Notes: generated by a model not told the origin, from the letters alone. A stretch of 33,164 nt of DNA from Corynebacterium sp. (GCA_030450335.1 JAKDIS010000013.1:1-33164); one strand, 5' to 3'; counted from the first letter of the stretch, positions 7,627 to 16,217 are shown. A program made the numbers and translations.

Positions 7627-8727
7627 ATGCCGGACGACCTGACCCCGAAATCTCCCGACCACGTCACGCCCCTGGGCTCCGACCGTCTCCCCGGGAGCTA
7701 CTTCACCTGGCCCGGGGTCCTGGACCGCATCGGACGCCACGAGGAGCTCAGCGAGTCGCAGATCACCTGGGCCGTCAGCCAGGTGATGGAGGGAGGCGCG
7801 ACGGACGCCCAGCTCGCCGCCTTCGCCTTCGGCCTGCGCGTCAAGGGCATCACCGCCGCCGAGCTCTCCGCCGCGGCCTCCGCCATGCGCTCCTTCGCCA
7901 CACCGGTCGACTTCAGTGACATCCCCGACGCCGTCGACATCGTCGGCACGGGCGGCGACGGCCACCACACCGTCAACATCTCGACGATGGCGTCCTTCGT
8001 CGTCGCCGCGACCGGCGTGCCGGTCGTCAAGCACGGCAACCGTGCGGCGTCCTCAAAGTGCGGCGGGGCGGACGTCCTGGAGGTGCTGGGCCTGGACATC
8101 GACCGCTCCCCCGACACCATCCACGAGGACGCCCTCAAGACAGGTTTCGCGTTCATGTTCGCCAAGACCTACCACCCGGCGATGCGCTTCGCCGGCCCGG
8201 TGCGTTCCGAACTCGCCGTACCGACGCTGTTCAACCTCCTCGGCCCCATGACCAACCCCGCCGGCCCGAAGTTCGGCCTCATCGGCTGCGCGTTCCGCGA
8301 CATGATGCCGATCATGGGCGGCGCCTTCGCCCACCAGGGTGTACGCGCCCTGATCGTGCGGGGGCTCGACGGGATGGACGAGATCAGCGTGTGCGCCCCC
8401 ACCGAGGTCGTCACCGTCGACGAGGACGGCCGCACCGGCGAATTCACGATCAACCCGCGCACCTTCGGCCTCGACGTCTACGACGACGACGCGCTCAAGG
8501 GCGGCGACCCGGAGTACAACGCCGACATCGCACGCCGACTGATGGCCGGGGAGATCACCGGCGCAGTCAAGGATGCTGTCCTGATCAACGCAGCCGCCGC
8601 CCTGACCGCCGTGCACGGCTGGGACGGCGACCTGAAGTCGGCCCTCGCCGAGCAGCTCGCCGTCGCCCGTGAGGCGTTGGAGTCCGGCGCCGCGGAGAAG
8701 AAGATGAACGACATCATCAACCTCTGA
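7627..8727 (+). CDS. trpD: Anthranilate phosphoribosyltransferase
   Basis: 366 residues. Signature motifs are VGTGGDG (106-112) and NIST (117-120) for PRPP binding, then KHGNRAASSKCGGADVLE (from 135), and further on RSELAVPTLFNLLGPM TNPA. The enzyme joins anthranilate and PRPP in the second step of tryptophan synthesis in the cytosol. ATG 7627 follows GAGAGGACGGCACC, a fair ribosome-binding site. The gene stands alone between ctaE and ctaF, on the opposite strand. M. tuberculosis has trpD (Rv2192c) in the same spot, whereas C. glutamicum carries trpD in its trp operon, so this may be the ancestral site or a second copy. Confidence 0.95.
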   Translation: MPDDLTPKSPDHVTPLGSDRLPGSYFTWPGVLDRIGRHEELSESQITWAVSQVMEGGATDAQLAAFAFGLRVKGITAAELSAAASAMRSFATPVDFSDIPDAVDIVGTGGDGHHTVNISTMASFVVAATGVPVVKHGNRAASSKCGGADVLEVLGLDIDRSPDTIHEDALKTGFAFMFAKTYHPAMRFAGPVRSELAVPTLFNLLGPMTNPAGPKFGLIGCAFRDMMPIMGGAFAHQGVRALIVRGLDGMDEISVCAPTEVVTVDEDGRTGEFTINPRTFGLDVYDDDALKGGDPEYNADIARRLMAGEITGAVKDAVLINAAAALTAVHGWDGDLKSALAEQLAVAREALESGAAEKKMNDIINL

Positions 8728-8761
8728 GCCTGATCCGGGGGCCATCCCCCGGACATGCCGA

Positions 8762-8796
8762 AAGGAGCACCCGCGAGGAAGATGCGGGTGCTCCTT
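8762..8796. terminator. Bidirectional terminator, trpD / ctaF
   Basis: Perfect 13-bp stem AAGGAGCACCCGC/GCGGGTGCTCCTT (8762-8774 with 8784-8796) with a 9-base loop and TTG after it, between convergent stops at 8727 and 8835. A second small hairpin, TCCGGGGG/CCCCCGGA (8734-8753), lies just upstream. Confidence 0.85.
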
Positions 8797-8834
8797 GTCA
8801 CGTGTACCCCGTCGTCAACGGGGCGCAGGTGTCG

Positions 8835-9266
8835 TTACTCCTTCTCCGGCGGGAGGCCGTACTGGAGGTTCAGCATCGTGGTGGACCAGACCAGCATGAC
8901 CGCGCCGAGCAGGATCAGCCAGATGAGGAAGAAGGCGATGCCGTAGGCCATCATCACGATGGCCAGGGACATCAGGAAGGGCCAGCCCGAGTGCGGGGAG
9001 AAGAAGCCCAGCACGCCGGCGCCGTCCTCGATCTCGGCCTCCTCCCAGTCCTTCGGCTCGATGTCGGCCTTGGAGTTGCTCAGGTGGAAGTACACACCCA
9101 GGAACAGGGTCAGCAGGGTCGCCAGGACAAGCCCGGTTCCACCCGCCCACTCGATACCCTGGACGTTTGCGTCGTCGTTCAGCTGCGACGTCGCGTAGAA
9201 GTACACGACCGCCATCACCGTCAGGAACAGTGAGAGTCCGTACATCAACTTGGCTGTCTGCCGCAT
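8835..9266 (-). CDS. ctaF: Cytochrome aa3 oxidase subunit IV (actinobacterial)
   Basis: 143 residues with four predicted membrane helices (about 6-25, 42-62, 95-112, 113-132), joined by an acidic loop (ADIEPKDWEEAEIED). Matches the small subunit IV found only in actinobacterial aa3 oxidases, encoded directly after ctaC. It is needed for stable assembly rather than catalysis. ATG 9266 has an AGGAGA site upstream, and the gap to the ctaC stop is 27 bases, so the two genes form an operon. Confidence 0.93.
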   Translation of the reverse strand: MRQTAKLMYGLSLFLTVMAVVYFYATSQLNDDANVQGIEWAGGTGLVLATLLTLFLGVYFHLSNSKADIEPKDWEEAEIEDGAGVLGFFSPHSGWPFLMSLAIVMMAYGIAFFLIWLILLGAVMLVWSTTMLNLQYGLPPEKE

Positions 9267-9293
9267 TGTTGTCTCCTAGTGTCTCGTCGCCGA

Positions 9294-10406
9294 CTAGGCG
9301 GAACGGTCGATGTAGTTGTCGCCCTCGACACCCCGGGTAGCCTCACGGCCGGGGAGGAAAGGCTGGGTCGAGGTGGCGTAGGGGTCCTCGCCGATCTCCG
9401 CCAGCGCCTCAGCATTGGTGGCCTCGGGGTTGGCCTCGCGGTAGGCGATGTAGGCCGCGAAGTTCTCCGGGCTCACAGCACGCACCTCGAAGTTCATCAT
9501 CGCGTGGTAGGTACCGCACATCTCGGCGCAACGGCCCACGAAGGCGCCTTCGCTGTCGATGCTCTCGATCTGGAACCGTCGCTCGGACTGGTTCGCCTCG
9601 GGGTGCGGGAACACGTCGCGCTTGAACAGGAACTCCGGAACCCAGAAGGAGTGGATCACGTCGGAGGACGCGAGGTTGAACTCGATCGGGGTGTTCGTCG
9701 GCAGGACGAGCACCGGGACCTCCTCGGAGGTACCCAGGGTCTCGATCTGGTTGTAGTGCAGGTAGGTGAAGTCCTCGGCGGACTTACCGTGGATCGGGCC
9801 CACGGACTGGCCGTGCTCGTCACGGTCGTCCTGCGGCACGGCGGCGTTAGCCTCGGCCGCGTCCGCACGGTCCTGGTCCTGGCCCACGTACTCCTGCCCG
9901 TCCTCGGTCAGGTCTCCGCTCACCTCGCCGTAACCGAACTTCCAGTTCCACTGGTAGGCCGTCACGTCAACGGTCACCTGCGGGTCCTTGTCCAGTGCGG
10001 TGACCTTGTCCTGGGTCTGCACGGTGAAGAAGAACAGGCCCATGACGATCAGCACCGGGATGACGGTCAACGTCAACTCCAGCGGAACGTTGTAGGCCGT
10101 CTGCCTCGGGAACTCCGGCTTGCCCTTCTTGGCAGCGCGCTTGTCGCTGTCCCGGAAGATCACGAGGAACATGAGAGCCCACATGATGATTCCGATGATC
10201 CAGGCTACGACCCAGGTCCACACCCAGAAGTTACCCATGGACTGGGCCTCCGGGGTGATTCCGTCGGGCCAACCCATGCGCAGGGCATGGAAGAAACCGT
10301 TGTCGGGGGGTGCGACATCGCAGCCGACCAGGGCAAGGGATCCGAGTCCCAGCACGCCGGCGAGGCCGAGCTTGCGACCTCTTCCGTGAACTTTTCGCTG
10401 TACCAC
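9294..10406 (-). CDS. ctaC: Cytochrome aa3 oxidase subunit II, lipoprotein with CuA
   Basis: 370 residues. A lipoprotein signal ends at LALVGC (Cys29), followed by two membrane helices (about 65-88 and 108-130). The CuA site is CAEMCGTYHAMM: Cys293, Glu295, Cys297, His301 and Met304, with the first His in VIHSFWVPEF. It receives electrons from QcrC and passes them to heme a. A charged insert (about residues 165-212, rich in Asp, Glu, Gln, Arg) sits in the CuA domain; such a cluster is known in corynebacterial CtaC and is thought to help docking to QcrC. GTG 10406 is the likely start, with GAGGAAGG about 10 bases upstream. Transcribed with ctaF and divergent from ltsA. Confidence 0.96.
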   Translation of the reverse strand: MVQRKVHGRGRKLGLAGVLGLGSLALVGCDVAPPDNGFFHALRMGWPDGITPEAQSMGNFWVWTWVVAWIIGIIMWALMFLVIFRDSDKRAAKKGKPEFPRQTAYNVPLELTLTVIPVLIVMGLFFFTVQTQDKVTALDKDPQVTVDVTAYQWNWKFGYGEVSGDLTEDGQEYVGQDQDRADAAEANAAVPQDDRDEHGQSVGPIHGKSAEDFTYLHYNQIETLGTSEEVPVLVLPTNTPIEFNLASSDVIHSFWVPEFLFKRDVFPHPEANQSERRFQIESIDSEGAFVGRCAEMCGTYHAMMNFEVRAVSPENFAAYIAYREANPEATNAEALAEIGEDPYATSTQPFLPGREATRGVEGDNYIDRSA

Positions 10407-10506
10407 GCGAGTATGCCTTCCTCAATCACACGTCGTGTTCATCGGAACGCCGGTGTCCGTCGCCTGCAGAGGACGGACTCGGGTCCCGTGTCATGATCCG
10501 ACAATA

Positions 10507-10539
10507 GTGCATGGAGGGGGCTGCCCCTGCATCATGCAC
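10507..10539. repeat. Inverted repeat in the ctaC-ltsA divergent region
   Basis: GTGCATG (10507-10513) is mirrored by CATGCAC (10533-10539), flanking a G-run/C-run core. It overlaps the likely ctaC promoter area (TATTGT on the minus strand near 10503). It is a candidate operator; no known regulator motif was recognised. The remainder of 10407-10641 shows nothing else. Confidence 0.45.
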
Positions 10540-10641
10540 ACCATTGTGATTTTCTGTCGGCCCTATTCGGGGTTGCTGGGGGTCAGCTGGAAGCCCACCC
10601 GGGTGTCCCGCATGTCCCGTCTGTGCCAGGCCAGCGCCGGG

Positions 10642-10647
10642 TAGTAT
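10642..10647 (+). promoter_or_regulatory. Candidate -10 box of ltsA
   Basis: TAGTAT in GGGTAGTATCCTAAAGG. The implied leader is about 130 bases, unusually long for this window, with a small hairpin CGTCG...CGACG near 10740-10754 and a poorly spaced GGAGA before the ATG. Confidence 0.5.
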
Positions 10648-10781
10648 CCTAAAGGGCTTACGCACGCGCACGAGGCTGACGTCCGCCGACCGCATCCCCC
10701 ACCGATGAATCGGCGCAGGGATCCGTCCGGCACCGCGACGTCGGCCACCGACGACACTTACGGAGATGACCCCCAGACCTC

Positions 10782-12719
10782 ATGTGTGGACTTCTTGGAT
10801 TTCTGACGGCACAGGGTGACGCCCCCGACTACGTGGACACCACCGCCCACGCCCTCCCCTGCATGCGGCACCGCGGCCCGGACGAGGACGGCACCTGGAA
10901 CGACGACGACGTGGTCTTCGGCTTCAACCGCCTGTCGATCATCGACCTCGAGCACTCCCACCAGCCTCTGCAGTGGGGGCCGGCCGACCAGCCCGCCCGC
11001 TACTCGATGACCTTCAACGGTGAGATCTACAACTACCTCGAGCTCCGCGAGGAGCTGCAGGCCGAGGGCTACGAGTTCGAGACCTCCGGCGACTCGGAGA
11101 CCATCGTCGTCGGCTTCCACCACTGGGGGGCCGACGTGGTCAACCACCTGCGCGGAATGTTCGCCTTCGCCGTGTGGGACGCCGTGGACCGCACGATGTT
11201 CCTCGCACGCGACCCCTTCGGCATCAAGCCGATGTTCTACGCCACCACCCCGGCAGGAACCGCCTTCAGCAGCGAGAAGAAGTCGATCCTGGCGATGGCC
11301 GAGTCCATCGGTCTAGGCCTCGACCTTGATGACCGTGCGATCACGCACTACACCGACCTGCAGTACGTTCCGGAGCCGGAGACGCTGCACGCCGGGATCC
11401 GCCGCCTGGAGTCCGGCTGCCACGCCACCCTCACCCCGGGAGGCGAGGTCAAGGCAGTGCGCTACTTCGAGCCGACGTTCCCCGTCACCCCGGTTCCCGC
11501 GGGTTCGGAGCAGGCGCTGTACACGAAGATCGCCGACGCCCTGCAGGACTCCGTGGCCAAGCACATGCGTGCCGACGTCACCGTGGGGTCCTTCCTCTCC
11601 GGCGGCATCGACTCCACCGCCATCGCCTCACTGGCCAAGCAGCACAACCCCGACCTGTTGACCTTCACCACCGGGTTCGAGCGCGAGGGCTACTCCGAGG
11701 TCGACGTGGCCGCCGAGTCCGCCGCGGCGATCGGCGTGGAGCACATCGTCAAGGTCGTCTCCCCCGAGGAGTTCGCCGCCGCCGTCCCGAAGATCATCTG
11801 GTACCTCGACGACCCGGTGGCCGACCCCGCCCTGGTGCCCCTGTACTTCGTGGCCGCGGAGGCACGCAAGCACGTCAAGGTCGTGCTGTCCGGTGAGGGC
11901 GCCGACGAACTCTTCGGTGGCTACACCATCTACAAGGAGCCGCTCTCCCTCGCTCCGTTCGAGAAGGTCCCCTCCCCGATCAAGAAGGTCCTGCGCACCC
12001 TCGGCGACGCCCTGCCGGACGGGATGCGCGGCAAGTCGCTGCTGCAGCGCGGCACCACGCCGATGGAGGAGCGTTACTACGGCAACGCCCGCTCCTTCAA
12101 CTACGAGCAGCTCGAACGGGTGCTGCGCATCGCCCGCCCGGAATGGGACCACCGCGAGGTCACCGCCCCGATCTACGCCAAGTCGAAGGACATGGACCCG
12201 GTCGCCCGGATGCAGCACCTCGACATGTTCACCTGGCTGCGCGGCGACATCCTGGTCAAGGCGGACAAGATCACCATGGCCAACTCGCTGGAGCTGCGCG
12301 TGCCCTTCCTGGACCGTGTGGTCTTCGACGTGGCGCAGACGATCCCCCACGAGCTCAAGGTCGGCAACGGGACCACGAAGTACGCCCTGCGCCGCGCCCT
12401 GGAGCTCATCGTCCCCGAGCACGTGATCAACCGGAAGAAGCTCGGCTTCCCGGTCCCGCTGCGCCACTGGCTCGCCGGCGACGAGCTCTACGACTGGGCC
12501 AAGCGCAACATCGAGGAGTCCAACACCGACCACATCTTCGACAAGGCGCAGGTCCTGGCGATGCTGGACGAGCACCGCGTGTCGATGACCACCGGTTCGG
12601 GCCCCGACCACTCCCGGCGCCTGTGGACGGTCATCGCGTTCATGATCTGGCACGGCATCTTCGTCGAGGACCGCATCCACCCGGACATCGACGAGCAGGA
12701 CTACCCGGTCCAGCTCTAG
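10782..12719 (+). CDS. ltsA: Glutamine-hydrolysing asparagine synthase-like protein LtsA
   Basis: 645 residues. The N-terminal class II glutaminase domain begins MCGLLGF; Cys2 becomes the nucleophile after Met removal, which fixes the start. NGEIYNYLELR (79-89) and SGDSETI are further glutaminase motifs. The synthetase domain has the ATP pyrophosphatase loop LSGGIDSTA (272-280) and LSGEGADELFGGY. The family makes Asn from Asp, Gln and ATP. In C. glutamicum, LtsA loss causes lysozyme and temperature sensitivity, and relatives amidate diaminopimelate in peptidoglycan, so a cell-wall amidation role is likely. The gene is alone on its strand between ctaC and the Fe-S carrier, and ends at a strong terminator. 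Confidence 0.95.
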   Translation: MCGLLGFLTAQGDAPDYVDTTAHALPCMRHRGPDEDGTWNDDDVVFGFNRLSIIDLEHSHQPLQWGPADQPARYSMTFNGEIYNYLELREELQAEGYEFETSGDSETIVVGFHHWGADVVNHLRGMFAFAVWDAVDRTMFLARDPFGIKPMFYATTPAGTAFSSEKKSILAMAESIGLGLDLDDRAITHYTDLQYVPEPETLHAGIRRLESGCHATLTPGGEVKAVRYFEPTFPVTPVPAGSEQALYTKIADALQDSVAKHMRADVTVGSFLSGGIDSTAIASLAKQHNPDLLTFTTGFEREGYSEVDVAAESAAAIGVEHIVKVVSPEEFAAAVPKIIWYLDDPVADPALVPLYFVAAEARKHVKVVLSGEGADELFGGYTIYKEPLSLAPFEKVPSPIKKVLRTLGDALPDGMRGKSLLQRGTTPMEERYYGNARSFNYEQLERVLRIARPEWDHREVTAPIYAKSKDMDPVARMQHLDMFTWLRGDILVKADKITMANSLELRVPFLDRVVFDVAQTIPHELKVGNGTTKYALRRALELIVPEHVINRKKLGFPVPLRHWLAGDELYDWAKRNIEESNTDHIFDKAQVLAMLDEHRVSMTTGSGPDHSRRLWTVIAFMIWHGIFVEDRIHPDIDEQDYPVQL

Positions 12720-12763
12720 TCCCCCGCGGCGGTCCCCGCCGCAGTCTCCCCCGGGAAAGACGA

Positions 12764-12798
12764 AACTCCCCGCACCCAGGTCACTGGGGCGGGGAGTT
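12764..12798. terminator. Bidirectional terminator, ltsA / Fe-S carrier
   Basis: AACTCCCCGC (12764-12773) pairs perfectly with GCGGGGAGTT (12789-12798); the stem continues inward through CCCAG/CTGGG with one bulge and a GTCA loop. Lies between convergent stops at 12719 and 12826. Confidence 0.8.
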
Positions 12799-12825
12799 CG
12801 GCCGTCCGGGGCCAGACCGTGAGGT

Positions 12826-13182
12826 CTAGCTGAACGAGTCGCCGCAGGCGCAGGACCCGCCGGCGTTCGGGTTGTCGATGGTGAACCCCTGGGACTCGAT
12901 CGTGTCGGAGAAGTCGATCTTCGCACCGGTCAGGTACGGCGCCGACATCTTGTCCACGATCAGCCGGACGCCCTCGACCTCGTCGACGAGGTCTCCGTCC
13001 AGGGTGCGGTCGTCGAAGAAGAGCTGGTAACGCAGCCCGGCGCAGCCACCAGGCTGCACCGCGATACGCAGGGCAAGGTCGTCGCGACCCTCCTGGGCCA
13101 GCAGGCCGGCGGCCTTACCTGCGGCGGCGCTGGTCAGCTCGACACCGGTGGACTTCTCGGCGGTCTTCTCGGGAGCGGTCAT
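12826..13182 (-). CDS. A-type iron-sulfur cluster carrier (HesB/IscA family)
   Basis: 118 residues from ATG 13182. The three conserved cysteines are Cys47 (GGCAG) and the C-terminal Cys111 and Cys113 (GSCACGDSF), which together hold a Fe-S cluster passed on to apo-proteins. Length and place match Cg2411 and Rv2204c. The start is set by GAGGAGG a few bases upstream; the longer frame to 13269 lacks such a site. Likely clients nearby include the Rieske protein and lipoyl synthase, but this is inference. A TAGTTT box near 13217 may be its promoter. Confidence 0.92.
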   Translation of the reverse strand: MTAPEKTAEKSTGVELTSAAAGKAAGLLAQEGRDDLALRIAVQPGGCAGLRYQLFFDDRTLDGDLVDEVEGVRLIVDKMSAPYLTGAKIDFSDTIESQGFTIDNPNAGGSCACGDSFS

Positions 13183-13330
13183 GAATTTCCTCCTCGGTAA
13201 TGCGGATATGCCCAAACTACTATCCATCAACCATGAAATCCAGTGATCTATTCCCGCACCCGGCCGCACACCGGCCCACCAGCCCCGCCCGGATCATCAC
13301 CCTCGTTGGTCGGGTGAACCTCCCGTGCTC

Positions 13331-13336
13331 TAGCCT
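13331..13336 (+). promoter_or_regulatory. -10 box of the DUF3043 gene, leaderless arrangement
   Basis: TAGCCT ends 7 bases before GTG 13344; there is no other start with a ribosome-binding site nearby. Confidence 0.6.
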
Positions 13337-13343
13337 GTGAGGT

Positions 13344-14048
13344 GTGAAACTTCCGTGGAAGAAAGACGACGACAGCGAGGTGGCGGCCGGTGACGCCACC
13401 CTGGACGGCATCGACGGCGCAGCGGACGACGCCGCCCAGACCCCGAAGGGCTACACCCCCAAGAAGGGACGCCCGACCCCGAAGCGCAACGAGGTCGAGC
13501 GCTCCACCGGCGTACGGCGCGTCCACTACGACGCCCCGATGACGCCCAAGGAGGCCCGTCAGCGCAAGAAGGACTACAAGAGCTCGATGTCCAAGGACGA
13601 GTACAAGGAGGCCAAGCGCAAGCAGCGCGACGAGGCCGCCGAGTCCCGCCGCAAGGCCAACGAGCGCATGATGGCAGGTGACCCGAACTACCTGCTGGCC
13701 CGCGACCAGGGCAAGGAGAAGCTGTTCGTCCGTAACTACGTGGACTCCCACCGTTACCTGATGAACTACTTCCTCCCCCTGGCGCTGATCGTGGTCGTCG
13801 TGATGATCCTCGGCACCCGTCTGCCCGTACTCGCGCAGTACCTCAGCCTGTTCATGATGGTGATCATCATCGTGCTCATCGTCGAGGGCCTCTTCCTGGG
13901 CCGCAAGGTCAACAAGCTGGTCAATGAACGCTTCGCCGACAACTCCTTCGGCAAGTGGTCGATCGGCTTCTACGCCTTCACCCGTGCCACCATGATCCGC
14001 AAGATGCGCACACCCGCCCCCCAGGTGAATATCGGCGACGCGGTCTGA
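13344..14048 (+). CDS. DUF3043 family membrane protein
   Basis: 234 residues. The first 130 are highly charged (KLPWKKDDDSE, then repeated Lys/Arg/Glu runs such as KEARQRKKDYKSSMSKDEYK), probably cytoplasmic and helical. Two membrane helices follow (about 141-157 and 167-187), then a short basic tail. The N-terminal pattern and neighbours match the conserved actinobacterial DUF3043 family (Rv2206, Cg2412). No enzyme motif is visible and the function is unknown. Its stop overlaps the ATG of the CobT-like gene (TGATG), so the two are co-transcribed and probably translationally coupled, as in mycobacteria. Confidence 0.85.
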   Translation: MKLPWKKDDDSEVAAGDATLDGIDGAADDAAQTPKGYTPKKGRPTPKRNEVERSTGVRRVHYDAPMTPKEARQRKKDYKSSMSKDEYKEAKRKQRDEAAESRRKANERMMAGDPNYLLARDQGKEKLFVRNYVDSHRYLMNYFLPLALIVVVVMILGTRLPVLAQYLSLFMMVIIIVLIVEGLFLGRKVNKLVNERFADNSFGKWSIGFYAFTRATMIRKMRTPAPQVNIGDAV

Positions 14049-14977
14049 TGACCGACCAGCCGGTACTCCAGCACCTCGCCGGGTGGGCGGGGTCGACCGG
14101 CTGCGCCGAGGCACTCCGGGAACGGGACGTCCGCCCGGAACTGCTCGTCGCGGCCGCCGACCACGCCATCGCCGACCCTGCCGTGGCCGACCCTGCCGCG
14201 GCTGGTCCCGCTGACGGGACGGCGAGCCCGGTGTCGACCCTGCCCTGGGGCCATGCCGTGACAGAGGCCGCCCGGATCGAGTCCGGGGACTCGCCGCTGT
14301 CCGCCTTCGCCGAGCAGGCGGGTGTCGACGTCACAGTGACGCAGTTCGACTCCACCGACTCCACCGCCGACGGGGATTCCCCGCACTCCCGGTGGCTGGA
14401 CGCCGGCGCCGAGACGGCGGACGCCCGTGCCGACTCCGGACGCCCCCTGCTGCTCACCGGCACCGTGGGTGCCGGGGCGACCACGACCGCAGCGGCGCTC
14501 ATCGGCACGCTGTGCAACGTCGAGCCGGTGAAGGTGGTGGGACGCGGAGGCGGCCCCACCCCGATCACCGACGAGCAGTGGAAGCACAAGACCGTAGCGG
14601 TGCGCGACCTGATGTTCCGTACCCGGTCGCGGCGTCGACGTCCCGTCGACGAGACGGCCGTACGTGAGATCCTCGACGAGATCGGCTCCCCCGACATCGC
14701 CTTCCTCACGGGCCTGCTGTCGCAGTCCGCCGTGCGACGCACCCCGGTCGTCCTCGACGGCGTGACGGGTCTCGCGGCGGCACTTCTCGCCGACGCGGTG
14801 TCCCCGGGCACTGCCCGCTGGTGGCTCGTTCCGGACGCGTCCACCGAGCCGGCGTCGGCGCCGGCACTGCGTCGCCTGGACCTGACGCCCGTCATCGACC
14901 GGGCGCTCGGCGCCCCGGCCGCGGCGTCCGGCCTGCTCGTGCTCCCCCTGTTGTCCGCGGCCTGCGCCGTGAACTAG
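14048..14977 (+). CDS. CobT-like protein lacking the catalytic glutamate
   Basis: 309 residues, collinear with nicotinate-nucleotide:dimethylbenzimidazole phosphoribosyltransferase (CobT): ADHAIAD (37-43, usually DHGVA), GTVGAGATT (138-146, usually GEMGIGNTT), VVGRGGG (163-169, usually GRGTG) and TPVVLDG (232-238). The C-terminal box that normally reads RLGEGTGA, with the catalytic base (Glu317 in Salmonella CobT), is here ALGAPAAASG (286-295), with no Glu. Several phosphate-contact positions also differ. A 15-bp repeat (14171-14215) encodes an Ala/Asp/Pro insert after the DH motif. Without cobS or cobU nearby, the protein may be inactive in cobalamin assembly or have a new role. The ATG overlaps the upstream stop; the longer frame lies inside DUF3043. 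Confidence 0.8.
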   Translation: MTDQPVLQHLAGWAGSTGCAEALRERDVRPELLVAAADHAIADPAVADPAAAGPADGTASPVSTLPWGHAVTEAARIESGDSPLSAFAEQAGVDVTVTQFDSTDSTADGDSPHSRWLDAGAETADARADSGRPLLLTGTVGAGATTTAAALIGTLCNVEPVKVVGRGGGPTPITDEQWKHKTVAVRDLMFRTRSRRRRPVDETAVREILDEIGSPDIAFLTGLLSQSAVRRTPVVLDGVTGLAAALLADAVSPGTARWWLVPDASTEPASAPALRRLDLTPVIDRALGAPAAASGLLVLPLLSAACAVN

Positions 14978-15017
14978 CGCCCTGCACTAGCGCCCAGGAC
15001 CAGCCCCAGGCAGACAG

Positions 15018-15056
15018 CAACCCCGTGAGGTCGGCGCCACCGACCTCACGGGGTTG
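15018..15056. terminator. Bidirectional terminator, CobT-like / ilvE
   Basis: Perfect 17-bp stem CAACCCCGTGAGGTCGG (15018-15034) with its complement at 15040-15056 and a 5-base loop, between convergent stops at 14977 and 15068. Just upstream ACTAGCGCCC occurs twice, the first copy containing the CobT-like stop. Confidence 0.88.
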
Positions 15057-15067
15057 TTCCGTGCGTC

Positions 15068-16204
15068 CTACGCCTGGACGAGGGTGTGGTTCCACCCGTG
15101 GGTGTCGTCCACAGTGCCGCGCTGGATGCCGGTCAGCCGCTCGCGCAGGCGCATGGTGATCTCGCCCGGCTCGCCGCCGTTGATCTGGAACTCGCCGTCA
15201 CGGTCCTTCACGGTGCCGACCGGGGTGATCACCGCGGCGGTGCCGCAGGCGAAGGCCTCCGCCATCTCGCCGGACGCCGCGGTGCGCCGCCACTCCTCCA
15301 CGGTGAAGCGACGCTCGGTGACCTTCAGTCCCTCGTCCGCGGCGAGCTGGAGCAGGGAGTCGCGGGTGACACCGGGCAGCAGTGAACCGGAGAGCTCCGG
15401 GGTGACCAGCTCTGCCGGGCCGCCGTCGGTACCGCCGAAGATGAAGGCGAGGTTCATGCCGCCCATCTCCTCCACGGTGGTGTGCGTGGCGGCGTCCAGC
15501 CACACGACCTGGTCGCAGCCCTTCTCCTCGGCGTACGCCTGCGCGGCCAGGGAGGCGGCGTAGTTGCCGGCGAACTTCGCGGCGCCGGTCCCTCCCGGGG
15601 CGGCGCGCACGTACTCGGTGGACAGCCACACGCTGACCGGGGTGACCCCGCCCTTGAAGTAGGCGCCCGCCGGCGAGGCGATCACGTAGTAGCTGTAGCT
15701 CGACGAAGGGTGCACGCCCAGGCCGACCTCGGTGGAGATCAGGAAGGGGCGCAGGTACAGCGCCGCCTCACCGCCGGCGGCGGGGACCCACTCGCGGTCG
15801 ACGTCGGTCAGCTGCGCCAGCGACTCCAGGAACAGGTCCTCCGGGACCTCCGGCATGGCGATGCGCCGGGCGGAGGAACGGATCCGGTCGGCGTTCTTCT
15901 CGGGGCGGAAGGTGGCGATCGAGCCGTCCGGCTGGCGGTACGCCTTGAGGCCCTCGAAGATCGCCTGCCCGTAGTGGAACACCGACGTCGCCGGGTCCAT
16001 CGGCACCGGGGCGTAGGGCACGACCCGCGCATCGTGCCAACCGGCGTCCTCGGTCCAGTCCACGACGACCATGTGGTCGGTGAAGTACGTGCCGAACCCC
16101 GGGTTGGTGAGTACGTCGGCGATCGTGCCGGACGCGGTGGGGTTCTCCGTCAGTGTGCGGGAGAAGACGGGGGACGATGAGTTGTCGGGCGCGGAATCAG
16201 ACAT
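15068..16204 (-). CDS. ilvE: Branched-chain amino acid aminotransferase
   Basis: 378 residues, PLP fold type IV. Lys210 in [11 protein letters not shown] forms the Schiff base; other BCAT motifs are FEGLKAYR (83-90), LYLRPFLI (149-156) and [10 protein letters not shown]. It transfers amino groups between glutamate and the keto acids of Leu, Ile and Val, the last step of their synthesis. ATG 16204 is preferred: a TAAGAT box ends 7 bases upstream, and upstream codons in the same frame run into the opposite-strand pepA. Divergent from pepA with overlapping -10 boxes. Confidence 0.96.
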   Translation of the reverse strand: MSDSAPDNSSSPVFSRTLTENPTASGTIADVLTNPGFGTYFTDHMVVVDWTEDAGWHDARVVPYAPVPMDPATSVFHYGQAIFEGLKAYRQPDGSIATFRPEKNADRIRSSARRIAMPEVPEDLFLESLAQLTDVDREWVPAAGGEAALYLRPFLISTEVGLGVHPSSSYSYYVIASPAGAYFKGGVTPVSVWLSTEYVRAAPGGTGAAKFAGNYAASLAAQAYAEEKGCDQVVWLDAATHTTVEEMGGMNLAFIFGGTDGGPAELVTPELSGSLLPGVTRDSLLQLAADEGLKVTERRFTVEEWRRTAASGEMAEAFACGTAAVITPVGTVKDRDGEFQINGGEPGEITMRLRERLTGIQRGTVDDTHGWNHTLVQA

Positions 16205-16211
16205 GGCCTGT

Positions 16212-16217
16212 ATCTTA
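16212..16217 (-). promoter_or_regulatory. -10 box of ilvE, overlapping a possible pepA -10
   Basis: TAAGAT on the minus strand ends 7 bases before ATG 16204 (leaderless). On the plus strand the same bases read TATCTT (16211-16216), which could serve pepA with a leader of about 85 bases. The two promoters would then exclude each other. Confidence 0.55.
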
